Shown here in pieces: positions 46,030 to 57,860 of a stretch of 64,000 nt of DNA. The stretch spans positions 1-64,000 of the forward strand of contig JAFLJL010004111.1 in assembly GCA_018398815.1 (NCBI GenBank). Reading direction: 5' to 3'. Below the pieces are notes generated by a model. That model was not told where the DNA came from, searched no databases, and worked only from the letters and a program-made list of their open reading frames with translations. The number at the start of each line of letters is the position of its first letter. Within the stretch, counting starts at the first letter, position 1. The position numbers and the translations under genes are program-made. Source of the stretch: Conus ventricosus (lineage: Eukaryota; Mollusca; Gastropoda; Neogastropoda; Conidae).

Positions 46030-49000
46030 ACTGAAAAATCCCCAATCAACAAAAAGGCAAACTGCACCCCAAATCATTAAGGAGAAAAAGATAAACTTAA
46101 ACTGAATAGTCGTAAATTTTCAATCTATTTCATCGAAAAAGGGAAGAATTCAGTAACGTTAGTCACCGAAAAAAACAATTGTTGTTTGTAATTGGAACAG
46201 AAACTTGGGCTAGAAACCTGGTAACATCAGAGTGAACTTCTTATGGAGGATTCTCGGTATTTTAGAAAGGACAGACTTGGAAAAAGAGGTCGGGGGGTCT
46301 TGAGTTGCACATTAGGAAGAACTTAGGCCAGTGTGCTTTTTTATATCAAGGCCCAAAATAGTGAATGTTTATTTTGTAGGATTAATTTTTCAGAATAAGA
46401 GACCTGTCATTGCTTGGATCAGGTTTACAGACCTCCAGACTCAGATTGAAAATGTATGTTGTCTATCTGCGGAGACCATTTCTAACATTGTTTTGGCAAT
46501 TGGAAGGCAATATTATGGATGGTGGAGACTTTAACTTACCAGATATTGATTGGGGTGAATGAAGATGCCTATACTTTGTAATCAATACAGTAAAATATAA
46601 TCACTCAGTTTTTTGATACGACCAAAGACCTGGGATTAGTGCAGTCAGGAAGCACCAAACTGGTGGATGGTAAGGCATTCCTGGATATATGTTTTTACCA
46701 ATTGTCAAGGCGCTTTAGGCAATCAGAATTAATTGCAGCCAGGCCTGGGTGATCATGACATAATTCTCTTAGAGAGAACTTTCACCCCTTTCAGAGAAAT
46801 ACCCCCTAAACGTACCATCAGGACTCTGGAACCAGCAGATGTACCAAAATTGCGCAAGGATACTCATGATTTCAGTCGTTTTTTTTGAGGACCATAGCTG
46901 TTAAAGATAATGTCAGTGACCTTTGGATGTGTATAAAACTAACCTTGGTATTTATATGGATGACAACAATACCTACTAAAATTACTTTTCAAGCAAGAAC
47001 CACCCCAGCCATGGATTACTACAAAAACTAAAGTTTGTTGAGAAGGAAACATCGTTTCTTTAAGAAATTGAAACTACATTCCTAATTCAGAAGATTACTG
47101 TTAGGTATAAACATATTAGAGAGGTGACAGAGAGATGTAGGGCGGCTCACTCAATTATGTTAAGTCGAGGATTCAGAAAGGTGATCATTCAAAACAACGA
47201 ACTTTATGGTCTTACATAAGGAGTAAGAGACAGGACAACATTGGGATCCAGACTGTGAAACAACCAGAATAACCTAATACAGGACCCTGAAGGGAAAGCA
47301 AACTTACTAAACAAGTCAGTTGTGTTCAGTTCTCAAAATCCAAACCTTTATTACCGTTAGACTAAAGGTTGATGATAAACTCCTGAAATGCAAAACATCA
47401 AAGTAAACAACAGCGGGTATTTAAGTTAATGACCATCATCAATGAAAACAAAGCTAATGGTCCCGATGGCGTTCTGGCAAGCTCTTAAAATTATGTGCCA
47501 TGAATTGATGAGGCGTATACAACTACTTTACCAAAGCTTCACTGGACCAGGGGTTATACCTGATGAGTGGCGAGATGCGAGCATTGATTCCCTTATTCAA
47601 AAAGGGTGACAAACAAAAGCAGAGAATATAGCCCTGTACTCTCTTTATAAACCATAAAAACCATATCAGCATAAAACTACTTGACCACATATATAGAGTC
47701 GCATATGGACCATCTTTACAAATATGACTTTTTAAATAACGCCCAGCATGGTTTTAGAAACGAAGGCGTTGTGAGGGACTCAACCTTATTACAACTCTCA
47801 ATGATTTTAATAACTGTCTTAACACCAGTCAAGCACCAATAGATCCAATTTTATTAGATTTTCTAAAGCCTTTGTTAGGTTGGACCATGAGGGGCCTGCT
47901 GCTTAAATTTAGAACACATCGGCATTGGCCGGTTCTTTGCTAAAATGGGCTAGATCATTTCTCTGGGGTAGAACGCAGAAATTGTGTGGAAGGGTCGTCA
48001 GCCCATTGTAAACCACAGTCTTGTCAGGTGTACACACAGGGAAATGTTCTGGGCCCTTGTTCTTTCGTAATTTATATGAAATGACATAAGTTAGAAAATC
48101 TCTCTCTGGAACTACTATAAGGCTTTTTGGCAGATGACAGCTAGTATATAGAAAATCAGGGAAGCAAGAATGATTCACGCATTCTACAAGCAAGATCTAA
48201 ACCGCTTTACAAGAGTGGAAAGTACTGGGAAATGGAATTTCATCCCCAAAAGTGCCAAGTGTTGCGTGATATGGAACAAACCGCTCACCAATTAGATCAG
48301 ATTTATTCTATCCATAATATTATTCTTAAAGTAACTTATGCTGCACAAATATTTAGGCTATGAATATAGATAGTCGATCAAATGGAAGGAAAATTACTAT
48401 TCAGTATGTAGAAAGGCAAATCACATCTTAGCTTTCTTATCCGGTATATCAATGACTGCCCCCAAAAGGCTTAAAGATGATTGCTACAAAAACCACTGGT
48501 TAGGACCAGTACTGGAATATGGTTTTGCTCAGTTCTGGATCCTTACCATCTAAAGGACATTGATAACCTCGTAATTTTAAATTCAGGATGAGGAGCAGCT
48601 CGGTTCGGAAACAGGGAAACCACAGCAGAGAAAAGGGAATACTAAGGTAGAACATGAGGAAATTAGAATGGATACCCTTAGAAGAGAGAAGAGCTGTTTA
48701 TCAAACCTAACATCTTCTTCAAACGGCCAGAGCTAAGTAATCGATATTCCAATGAGAACAACTAGTTATTGATTATAAGTAGCAACAGGAGTGGCGGTCA
48801 ATGTTATACCATACCTGCATCAAATATTGACATGCCACTTACATTCTTTTTATCCCAGTTCTGTTACGGCTTTGTTTTTTTTTTTATGGGGGGGAAACTC
48901 ATCCTGCCGGGTGCCATCAGATTGCCACAATGATCTCATTTAAACAACAAATTGATTCGACAGTTTGGAGATCACGCATATTGTCGATTTTCTATTTTAC

Positions 49001-49235
49001 TTCCCCAGGTGTTTTACTGTTGCCTGGGGCCTGAGTTTGGCCCATTGCTTTTAAATTTTTGAAAAATCGTGTGCGACCCCTTGTTGCCAAATTTGCTCCA
49101 GGGGTCAACAGTCTGAGTCACACTGTTTATGTTTTATGTTATTTTTATTTAACTTTTTAAACATGCGCCGTGGTGACCTACTCGTTTTGAGTGAACCAGT
49201 ATTTTAGGAAGAAGAAGAGGAAGAAGAAGATTGAC
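46030..49235 (+). pseudogene. LINE with endonuclease and reverse transcriptase
   Basis: A non-LTR retrotransposon pol, frame-broken but well marked. Endonuclease: DGGDFNLPDIDWGE (about 46515-46560) and GLGDHDII (about 46745-46775). Reverse transcriptase: NKANGPDG (about 47450-47470), NAQHGFR (about 47738-47760), LLDF-x-KA (about 47855-47870), a decayed VPQG region (about 48.03 kb) and the catalytic FLADDS (about 48127-48145). The 3' part ends in a GAA-rich tract at 49207-49235 followed directly by minisatellite. The EN-RT order places it in the jockey/CR1-like or RTE-like group; the clade is not settled. In the region 46.33-46.53 kb an open frame covers part of the EN domain. Confidence 0.85.
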
Positions 49236-49237
49236 TC

Positions 49238-51004
49238 GTCACACAGTATGTCTTCAATCAGTGTAATACACCTTGACGTCACAATTATTTTTCATTTCAG
49301 TGTAAACACTTGACCCCCCCCGCCCTCAACCCCCCCCCCCCAACCCACACCCCCAAAAAACCCCCCCCCCCCCCTCCCCCCCCCCCCCCCCTTTATTCTT
49401 CATTCAGTGTAAAAACATTGGGACGTCACACATTATTTTCATTCAGTCATGTTAAAATTCTTCGACATCACACAATTATGCTTCATTCAGTGTTTTAAAA
49501 ACACTTGACGTCACACAGATCCTTCAGGTCAGGTAAAACACTTGACTCACCATTATTCTTCATTCAGTGTAAAAACCTTGAAGTCCACACTGTATTTTCC
49601 ATTCAGTGTAAAAACCACTTGACGTCACACTGTATTCCTTCTCAGTGTAAAACATTTGTGTCACACTGTATTCTTCATAATGGGTAAATTACATCCATCG
49701 CACATTATCCTTATATGCAGGGTAAAACCACTGAATGTCACATTGTCGTCTTTCATTCAGGGTTAAAAACACTGTGAATGTCCACAACATTATCCTACAT
49801 ACAGGCTAAAAGAACACTGAATGTCACATGTCGTTCTTTTTCAGGTGTTTAAAACACTGAAATGTCACACATTATCCTTCATACAGGGTTAAAAACACTG
49901 CTGAATGTCACAACATGAACCTTCATACAGGCTAAAACACTGAATGGCACAATTGACACTTCACACAGGCTAAAACAGAATGTCACACATTAACCCTTCA
50001 TTACAGGGTTAAAACACTGATGTGACATGTCGTCTTTATATTCAGGTTTTTAAAACACTGAATGTTACACATTATCCTCCACACAGGGTAAAACACTGAA
50101 TGTCACACGTTATCCTTTACACAGGGTTAAAACACTGAATGTCCACTTTTCTTTACCACAGGGTAAAAACTCTGAATTTCAATCGTATCCTTTACACAGG
50201 GTAAACACACTGATGTTACACATTATCCTCCAAACAGGGTTAAAACAATAAATGTCAACATTATCACTTTACCAGGGTAAAACACTGAATGTCACACGTT
50301 ATCCTTTACACAGGTTAAAACATGAATGGTTACACTTATCCTTTACACAGGTGTAAAACTCTGAATGTCAACGTTATCCTTTACACCAGGGTATATAAAA
50401 CACCTGAATGTTACACTTATCCTCCCACACAGGGTTTAAAAACACTGAATGTCACACGTTTTTATCCTTTACACAGGGTTAAAACACCTGAATGTCACAC
50501 ACTGTCCTTCACCACCGGATAAAACACTGAATGTCACACATTACCCTGCATACAGGCGTAAAACACTCGATGTGACATGTCGTCTTTCATGCAGGGTAAA
50601 AAAACTGAATGTTACACATTATCCTCCATAGGGTTGTAAAACACAGAATGTCACACGTTATCCTTTACACAGGGTAAAACACGAATGTACACGTTATCCT
50701 TGACACAGGGTAAAACCACTGAATGTTACACATTATCCTCACACAGGTTAAAACACTGAAATGTCACACGTATCCTTTACACAGGGTAACACACTAAATG
50801 TCACACATTGTCCTTACAACAGGATTAAAACACCGAAATGTCAACATTACCCTTCATACAGGGTTAAAAACACTGAAAGTGACATTTCGTCTTTCATTAG
50901 GGTAAAACCACTGAATGTTACACATTATCTACACCAAGTGGTAAAACACTGAATGTCACATGTTATCCTGTACACAGAGGTAAAACACTGGAATGGTCAC
51001 ACGT
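49238..51004 (-). repeat. 38-bp minisatellite array, right arm
   Basis: Reverse complement of 38739-40590: units with CAGGGTAAAACACTGAATGT and variable TCACACGTTATCCTTTACA parts. LINE-proximal units (49.25-49.65 kb) carry TTGACGTCACAC, and units towards the hairpin carry TGAATGTCACAC. A C-rich interruption lies at 49.31-49.39 kb. Confidence 0.88.
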
Positions 51005-51098
51005 AGAGTAACAGGAAAACACGGGATTTCTAACTCACCCTAGCCCCATCCTGGTTCGGGCGCTAGGGCGACCTAGAATTCCGGGTCTTCGATTCTCT
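51005..51098. repeat. Terminal hairpin 7 (left end of element B)
   Basis: Mirror of hairpin 6: inner arms TCACCCTAGCCCC and GGGCGCTAGGGCGA, outer AACAGGAAAACACGGGAT with CCGGGTCTTCGATTCTCT. The same fixed bubble (CTAAC opposite CTAGG) is present. Confidence 0.78.
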
Positions 51099-51197
51099 GA
51101 CAAGTTAGACTTCAATACCAAAAAAATAAGATTATCTACAAACAAACATACTTGTTGGGTTATCGTTTTCTAATACTAATGTACTAAACTTTTCAGT
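51099..51197 (-). repeat. Terminal inverted repeat, ATPase end (element B)
   Basis: GACAAGTTAGACTTCAATACC to ACTAATGTACTAAACTTTTCAG; reverse complement of 38551-38649 and carrying the AGACTTC segment. Confidence 0.88.
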
Positions 51198-52000
51198 TTT
51201 AGTTTTTGCTTTAATCCTATGTTTTTGCCTGATCATTTTCAATTTAACATAATTTTCACGCAAACATTCATCAAATGCAGCTCTGTCTTTCATGTGAAAG
51301 AACAAATACAGTCATTTAAGTGTAATCTAAAGTCTTTTAAAAACCGAGTTACATTCTGACATAAAATCCACACACTTATCCCAGCATTTCTTCCACTGAA
51401 GCTAGTTTCGACAAAGTGGTTCTCTTTTTATCTATGTCTCTTCTGCCTGAACAGTCATCTATAATTAAGAGTGTCTGCAGTTCCCTTCAAAAACAATATA
51501 AAAAAGCGTTCTAGACCTCACTCAGTTTATCTGCTAGGATTAACTAAAAATACTGGTTAATCAGTCATATAAACCTTCTATCATGTTATCTTTGTTCCAT
51601 TTAAGTGTTGGGCAGAAAATCACAATATGATTCAAATTATAACGATAAAATGTTTGTAACAGGTCGAGGATAAATATTGTTTTTTCCACAACCAGTTTGT
51701 CCACAAATTATATGCGGAACAATGAGGGGTTTTTTTAGCAGAAAGTTTATTGCTCATAGTTTTATAATAGAATTTAATTATCCAGGTATTATGTTTATCA
51801 CCTTACTTTCTGTCAAAACCTGTTCAGTATAATAAAATTCCTAGATGATACTAATGGTGGTAAGATTATCAATTCAGTTCGTAAGATTGTTTCTATTTAG
51901 AACTAATATTGATTTTTTTTGCTTGTGGTTATGACCTTATTTTCTCACCATTGTGAAGAATGACGACAGTAAACTTGATGTTTTTTCAACGTCTAAGTTT
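51180..52000 (-). CDS. A32-like packaging ATPase (element B)
   Basis: Mirror copy of 37930-38572. On the minus strand the Walker A loop is read clearly as IICGQTGCGK (51675-51706), one base short of the conserved lysine-threonine reading, and is preceded by KKPLIV. The Walker B and AERDI region is at about 51.42-51.47 kb. The tail FDECL-type segment is at 51.26-51.29 kb, just inside the TIR. Frame-broken. The best view of the P-loop in the window. Confidence 0.78.
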
Positions 52001-52009
52001 TGCAGCTAA

Positions 52010-52620
52010 TTTAATTCTTTAGAAGGTCGTCACTAACGCCCACATCCCATCCCCTTCCACATCTTTTATGACAGAAATTTCAATATTATTGTGAAAGTGT
52101 CTCCTAGAATTTCATTTGTGGAATGAATTGTAATCTTGTTGACGCATCTTTTAAACCGTTTTCTTCTGTGGAGGATGTTACTGTTTATTCCAGTACGGCT
52201 TTTTTCAATCTCTTTCCGGAATATTGTCCTCTTTGCATAAGAACATCATGTAATAGGGCCTGTGTTGTGAATGCTTTTCTGAAACTTTGTTGACGGCTAA
52301 AAATGTAAAAGGGCTTATGAATTCAATTTCTTATTTCCCCGTTCTAAATATGTTCCAAGTGCCATTTGAGGTCAGCGTTTTTGAACTATTGTTATATTCA
52401 TATGGCAACATTATTTGCGTCTAGATTGCGCAAGTTGTGCTCTAGTTTAGGAAGACTTTTTGTTGTCGCAACCTCTTTGCGTTTATATCACCTCTTTAGT
52501 GTACTCAAAACCATACAAACGCCCTATTTCACCTATTCTGTTCAAAGCTAACAACGTCTTGCAAGGTCTTTTTATGCTAAAGTTATGACTCCTTACAGGC
52601 GCTAATGTAACTCCTGATTC
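52010..52620 (-). CDS. Unknown conserved element protein (element B)
   Basis: Mirror of 37087-37740, colinear along its length including the FNSGP-coding segment (about 52.25 kb). Start near 52.615 kb. Function unknown and frames broken. Confidence 0.4.
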
Positions 52621-52649
52621 TTTGGTCGCGAACAGTTTTGTACAGTTTA

Positions 52650-53350
52650 TTATTTTATTTCCAAAAACAATGTGCAGGTTATAAACTTTTTACGACTTTC
52701 CCTGTTTGTCTTTGATCTTTATATTCAAATGATCTGACCCTCTCACAAACTAATCTTTTAAACTGGAAATTAGGGAATTGTATAATTTTCATAATCGCAT
52801 AGGCGCTTTCCCTGACGGAATAAGCTCTTAAAACAGTTGAGGCCTTCCATTATATAAGTTTTCATCTGTGCTCAGTCATCTAAATGAACATTGAGTAATG
52901 AATGGAATGAATGTTCGAGCGTGACTTTTCTCCCTCATAAGTAGTTTTGTTTTGTGTAACCTATAAATCTATGATTGTTGTTGTAAAACATAACATTTTA
53001 GCTAGCTCTACAATCATAATCAGAACTACGTTTTCTTGTTCGGGTTTGAATGTTAACCTTGTTGTCAAATTGCATTGTTATGTTGGGAGAGTAATGTCAT
53101 ATAGTTACTCATTGCTTCTTTTAGTTAGGCAAAACCGTAATACCCATCAGGTTTTGCGTTACCGGCCAACTAAGTTTCCGCTTATTATCAAAATTTTTGA
53201 ATCTTATTATTCTTCTTGGCTTTGCTTTATATAAAACTTGGACTTTGTCGAATAATTTCATGAAGTGCGACCATTTGGTTCCGGCAATCGTTCTCTAATA
53301 GGCATGTTCTAAGACAATGGACGGTCTTGGGTTGTTATTGTTACAAACAT
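52650..53350 (-). CDS. IPDGYY-type small protein (element B)
   Basis: Minus-strand start at 53348-53350, about 20 bp from the divergent start at 53370. The DNA is colinear with 59330-59978 (C) and the reverse of 36371-37075 (A). The plus-strand frame at 52947-53234 is its shadow. Confidence 0.55.
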
Positions 53351-53369
53351 TTTTTAAACGGAAATAAAA

Positions 53370-54427
53370 ATGGAGTGCGTTCAAATATACTAAAGATGCC
53401 AAAATATTCTGTTGGGCCGCACTACAATCCTAAAAATTAGCAACTGATACTCTTGACATTGCTGTGACCCAGCTGTCAATTTTCATAAAAGGTGAGTACT
53501 CCATTAAGCACGATATTCTTAACCCCCCTTAGATTGAAAAAGACTACATCGCTAAAAGTTGTGGTTTAGTCATCGATTGCAGTTTTATCAGAATCCAGTT
53601 AAACTTTGCTGTGTTTTGTGCATCAACTGGGTGTGGAGTGTCTTATGCTGATCATTTAAAATTCATCATGATCCTTTGGTGAGTGTCAGTGTACAGATTT
53701 CATTTATTATTACACCTTCGACGTATTTTTTTGGCTGAACTGCGAGCGGCCATTACCAAATGACAAAAGTTTAATCCATTCAGAACCGAATAGACATGAA
53801 GCTTTTGAAAGGATCTGTAACGAATTCAATATTAATGTTAAGACAGACTTTAGGGACAAAGTTGGTTTAAGCATGCGCTTAGGCACCCTTTATTTTTGGG
53901 GCGTGCACAGAATGTATAACTATGGACTGGAATCCACCTTATACATCTTTCTCGTCAGGGCACAGCTGTTCACCTCGGGTCCAAGAGCAAGAGCATAAAA
54001 CAGCATGGACACATTTATCTTAGACATATTGAGGGCCTAACTAAAGCGGGAATAGTAAGATAAAGCGACTCTATTCGTACTACGATTTGTGTGTTGCTAG
54101 GTTTCCGCAAGCACAGACAGGTCGAGCATAACTAATTCTTCTACTGGCTTTGATGCACAAAAACCAATACTTAGCAAAATTAGTGGACGCCATTAATTCT
54201 ATTCACAGTTGATTTTGATTCAAGTATAAAAAGGTTAAAAAATGTTTTACCCATACGCAAGATCCGAAAGGTAGACTGTGCTGTTGGCATGGTTTATCAT
54301 GCTACTTCTGACCTTTAGGAATCAGGTAGGAACAATAATAAACTAAAACAATGAAACATTGTGGCCGGCAATGAACAGAAGGTTGGGAAAAACGACATAA
54401 TTTGGGCCAGTAATAGTACAAACAATA
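53370..54427 (+). CDS. Conserved structural-type protein (element B)
   Basis: Plus-strand copy of the clean gene at 60000-61038, starting at ATG 53370 and ending TAA 54425-54427. Readable pieces include YIAKS-region DNA (53.55 kb), FCASTGCGVSYADH (53.62-53.66 kb) and FERICNEFNINVKTDF (53.81-53.85 kb). Many indels, with no long open frame. Divergent from the IPDGYY gene and convergent with the coiled-coil gene, 150 bp away. Confidence 0.7.
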
Positions 54428-54578
54428 AAAAAAACACCATGACCCCCCAAGATTAAAGTCATCAATCCCCAAGGTTCAAGCAAAAGACTGTTGAGACGTG
54501 GGACTTTGTTCGCGATGACCTACGAATATGAAAAGACAGCGCTTGTTTTGGATTAAACTGGCCAAGGATTACTTGGTC

Positions 54579-55828
54579 TTATCTTACTGAATAGTAACCC
54601 AACTATTAAGACACTAATGCCCATAGTGTGTCGGCCATTTAAAGCCAACTATTTTGCTTGTTTAGTAGGACAAAGCCAGTCTAACGATACTCCCTATCTA
54701 CGGGTATACGAGTCTATAGCTTTACCAGCTAAATTTTTTAATAAACTCGCAAGATGATCAAGCTGTTTTTTTACCATGATTTAACAGGCGGCCGATGGAG
54801 GCGATGGCGGGCGGAGGCACTAGACTTTGACCACCGCCACCTGTAATATCAACACAGTGTACTTATTTGCAATCCTAAGGCTGTTATAACGCTTCGCTAA
54901 TGTGACACCTTGGCTCTCTAAAAAGTTGTTCGTATTCGTTATGCTAGTGTTGTGTTTCATATTTAAGAAATCTTTTGGATAGTTTTCTTTATTCTGCCCC
55001 ACTTGAGTCGTAATTGTTCTCGGTTAGTAGACAAACGCTTCTAGTCTTGCTGATCTTTCTTCTTTAAAGTTCATGTTGTCTTTGTTCTATTCTTTCTTTA
55101 ATGCATCACTCCCTAAGTTGGCCTCCGTTAGCCTCAGCGAGTGTTTTTTCTTCTTTTTTTGATATGCTCATGTACTTCAGGTCAGTTTTGCTGGAAATTG
55201 TTCTAATAATCCGCCTCTGATGTCTGAAAGCACGTTCAAGGCTTTTAATTCTCTTATAGCGCATGTTTTCTTGCGTGGGTAGCGGTGGATGTGTATAGTT
55301 CTTAATTGCTGCTTCTTTTCTCAGTCGGTTTCTGCTTCTATTGTATTTATTATTCTGTTGCTGTTGGATGTAAATCTTCAAGTTCTATGTTTTGCATTTG
55401 GGTATCTGTTGGGAGTTCTTGTTGTATGTTTTGAAGTTTAGCAATCTGCCTCCACATATAATTTGGTTTAGTAAAGCAAGGCGATTTCGCTCGCTTGCAC
55501 TGATGCTTTGTCTAATTGATCACGCTACAAACCTTGATGGGTCTCGTTTATAAGTAAGCGGAACACGTTCTCCTTTGTCGTTTTCTAAAATACATATGGT
55601 TATCTTTTTGTTCAATAATTCATCAGGGTATATAGGTTTTCAGGGAGGTTCTGTCTAAACTTTGGTTTAATGATCTGACCTTTCTTTCTCGTTAATTCCC
55701 GCCTTTGCTCCCCTTCGGCTATTTCATCTCCTATTGGAGATCTGCCGAAGCGATGCCGCTCCCAGGGGATCCACTCATGTGTCTCCAAGATCCGGAATAT
55801 CATATTCTTATCTTCAATTCCTGCCCAT
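54579..55828 (-). CDS. Coiled-coil, proline-rich membrane protein (element B)
   Basis: Minus strand, start at 55826-55828, stop at 54579-54581. The frame at 55612-55803 covers the charged N-terminus (LETHEW, RHRFGRSPIGDEIAEGEQRRELTR). The frame at 55106-55381 covers the coiled-coil half (KSLERAFRHQRRIIRTISS, KEEKTLAEAN). The proline/glycine hinge (54.80-54.84 kb) and hydrophobic C-terminus follow. Same architecture as the copies at 33882 and 61178. Confidence 0.65.
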
Positions 55829-55865
55829 GTTTTTAAATAATGAACTTTTTATTTTGTTTTATAAA
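55829..55865. promoter_or_regulatory. Divergent intergenic gap, coiled-coil / capsid genes (element B)
   Basis: A/T-only stretch of about 37 bp between divergent starts, as in A and C. Role inferred from conserved geometry. Confidence 0.4.
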
Positions 55866-57195
55866 AACTGTCAGAAGTATATGGCTGATTCTTAACCCGC
55901 ATAGAAAACTGAAAGAACCTTGGCGTTGCAGGGTATTACACGGAATATACTGTTCCAAATAATCCATCTTACTTTTGTTGCGGATCAAATTCTTACTGTT
56001 AAATTTCCAGACCTAGGAGCGGATGAAGTGATTGAGCCAGCTCTGCGTGACTTACTTTTAAAAATAGACTCGCTTCAACAAACACACCAAAGAGATCAGT
56101 TGTCCAGAATTTGGGTCGGGCAATCGTTAAGAAAATTTCTAAAAAACTTGAGGGCAAGATGTATTTTGCTTTACATATTGCTGACAGATTTTAACCTATT
56201 CTGATCTATGGCTAACCGCGAATGAAAAGGGAAGATCTTGCGTTTCAAGGGAATCGGAATGAAGAAGCACTAAAACTTAGGAATAGGCGCCGAACTCGAC
56301 CAAGATGCTTAAAAGCAGCAAAAAGGCTTTAGCTCTAAATTTTGGTATGAAATCGCTTTTCTATTCCCTAGATTTTTGAGTTGTTAAAAGCGCATGCCCC
56401 ATACTTTCAAGGAGCATAAAAGACAGATTGTCATATACGAACTAACTTTTAATGAATACCAAAACGTGTTTATTCTATCTAAAGACACAGAAAGAATGTA
56501 CAGCTTTTCTGACATTACATTAGAGTTTGTCGTTGTTAGCAACCTCATTTAGGCGGCAGATTGAGCAAACAATATCAGACAAAATTGGAAATATATTACC
56601 GATAGAGTGCATTATCATACAACATATTCCTAATGCATGGCGGCACTATTATGGAATTTTAATCTTAATTCGCCCAGCTAGACTCACCTTAAAGGTATTT
56701 TATTGCTGTGTGAAATGAAGAACATTCAAAGAGGCAAGTGAAAGTTTATTAATCCAAAATTAACTGAAGTACATGGTCGAATGAGGGTAGCCTCTAACCA
56801 AATCTACGCTATCGGGCTTAGACCTTATCAGCATTTTGACGAAATAAAACAAAATATTTTGGTGGTGGGGAGGGGCAGAAGTCAAACAGCAGGACCTTGT
56901 GTCTAAAGATCTCATCTTCACAGGTGTTGGCTTGACGATTATTTAACATCAAAATACGTTTATGGATTGACCTAAAGGTCAACAGGGGATAATTCATTGC
57001 ATGGACAGTGGGAGCCCCCACCCCCCCCCCCCCCCGACGCAACTCGCGTTAAGTAGTACCTCCTAAACATTCAATTTGAGAAAGAAAAGATGTCGATTAA
57101 ACCACTTAATGTACATTTGTTTTTATTATATGATGCGCAGCCTGAATATTGAAGATTAACAGATCTAAAAAAAAAGTAGTATTCTAAATTAGTTT
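55866..57195 (+). CDS. Major capsid protein candidate (element B)
   Basis: Plus-strand copy of 62434-63706. The frame at 55920-56204 holds ILTVKFPDLGADEVIEPA and IWVGQSLRKFL. Pieces for NLNS...LKVFYCCVK (56.64-56.72 kb) and the RPYQHFDEI segment (56.82-56.85 kb) follow. The start codon is damaged (AACTGTCAGAAG). A C run at 57.01-57.04 kb replaces a segment that is ordinary sequence in C, so it is an artefact. Confidence 0.65.
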
Positions 57196-57213
57196 TTTCT
57201 TTTTTAAAAAAGC

Positions 57214-57860
57214 CATGTTCTGTTGAGATTTATCAAAAGTACTACTGCGCCAGAGTCGCCAAAGAAGAGATAGTAGAAACCCCCGGCATTAATAACCTTT
57301 AGATTAACACTACAGTACACAAATGCAACATATATACTAGAGCAAGGACCTTTTCAAATACAGCAAAACCAAACGAAGGTATTCTGCTGCCTTAATGCTC
57401 TGTTACCTATGTTAATAACGGGAGCTTCAAACTATAAGTGCTCCTATCAGCAGGACACGAGTTGTAGGTCTCTTAGCAACAGGCATAGGCGCACCCGCAG
57501 CTTTCCTCTAGCGGTTGTCTTTAGCTCTCGGCCTGTGTTCATTTGCGTAGGTGCTGCCAGCAAAAAATAAACTAAAACTCCAAAAGCTCCACAGCTATGG
57601 TCACTAATAACAGCTTAAAACTTATTCCTTCAAGCTGATTATAAAATAATGCATCGATGACTAAACTCACGGATGAAGAATTCTATTCGTTACGGCTGTT
57701 TTTGTGACTACAACAAGACAAAGTTTGATCTTCAAAGAAAGGCGGGGCAAGGTTTTTTTCCTCAACAGCAGACGCGAGCAGATAAAAAAAGGAATGCTTA
57801 TAAAAAAGTAAACGAAACATAAAACTCTGCTCTAATCACCAGCTCACATTAACAACGCCA
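57214..57860 (+). CDS. Hydrophobic/coiled-coil protein (element B)
   Basis: Start ATG 57214, about 20 bp after the capsid stop. The N-terminal part is colinear with the clean frame at 63730-63985. The continuation, which lies outside the window in element C, is here: a serine/glycine/alanine-rich hydrophobic stretch (about 57.43-57.56 kb) and a charged helical tail with TDEEF (about 57.66-57.69 kb). I recognise this hydrophobic segment plus helical tail as a recurrent protein of such elements. A membrane-active or minor virion role is inference. Frame-broken, 3' end uncertain. Confidence 0.5.

Noticed and set aside
50322..50952. Overlapping frames with repeated SHTLSFT/NVTHYP-type residues
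   Set aside because: Translation of the minisatellite units; frames exist only because 38-bp units with indels lack stops.
52947..53234. 95-codon plus-strand frame in element B
   Set aside because: It is the reverse strand of the IPDGYY gene, which is supported by two other copies.
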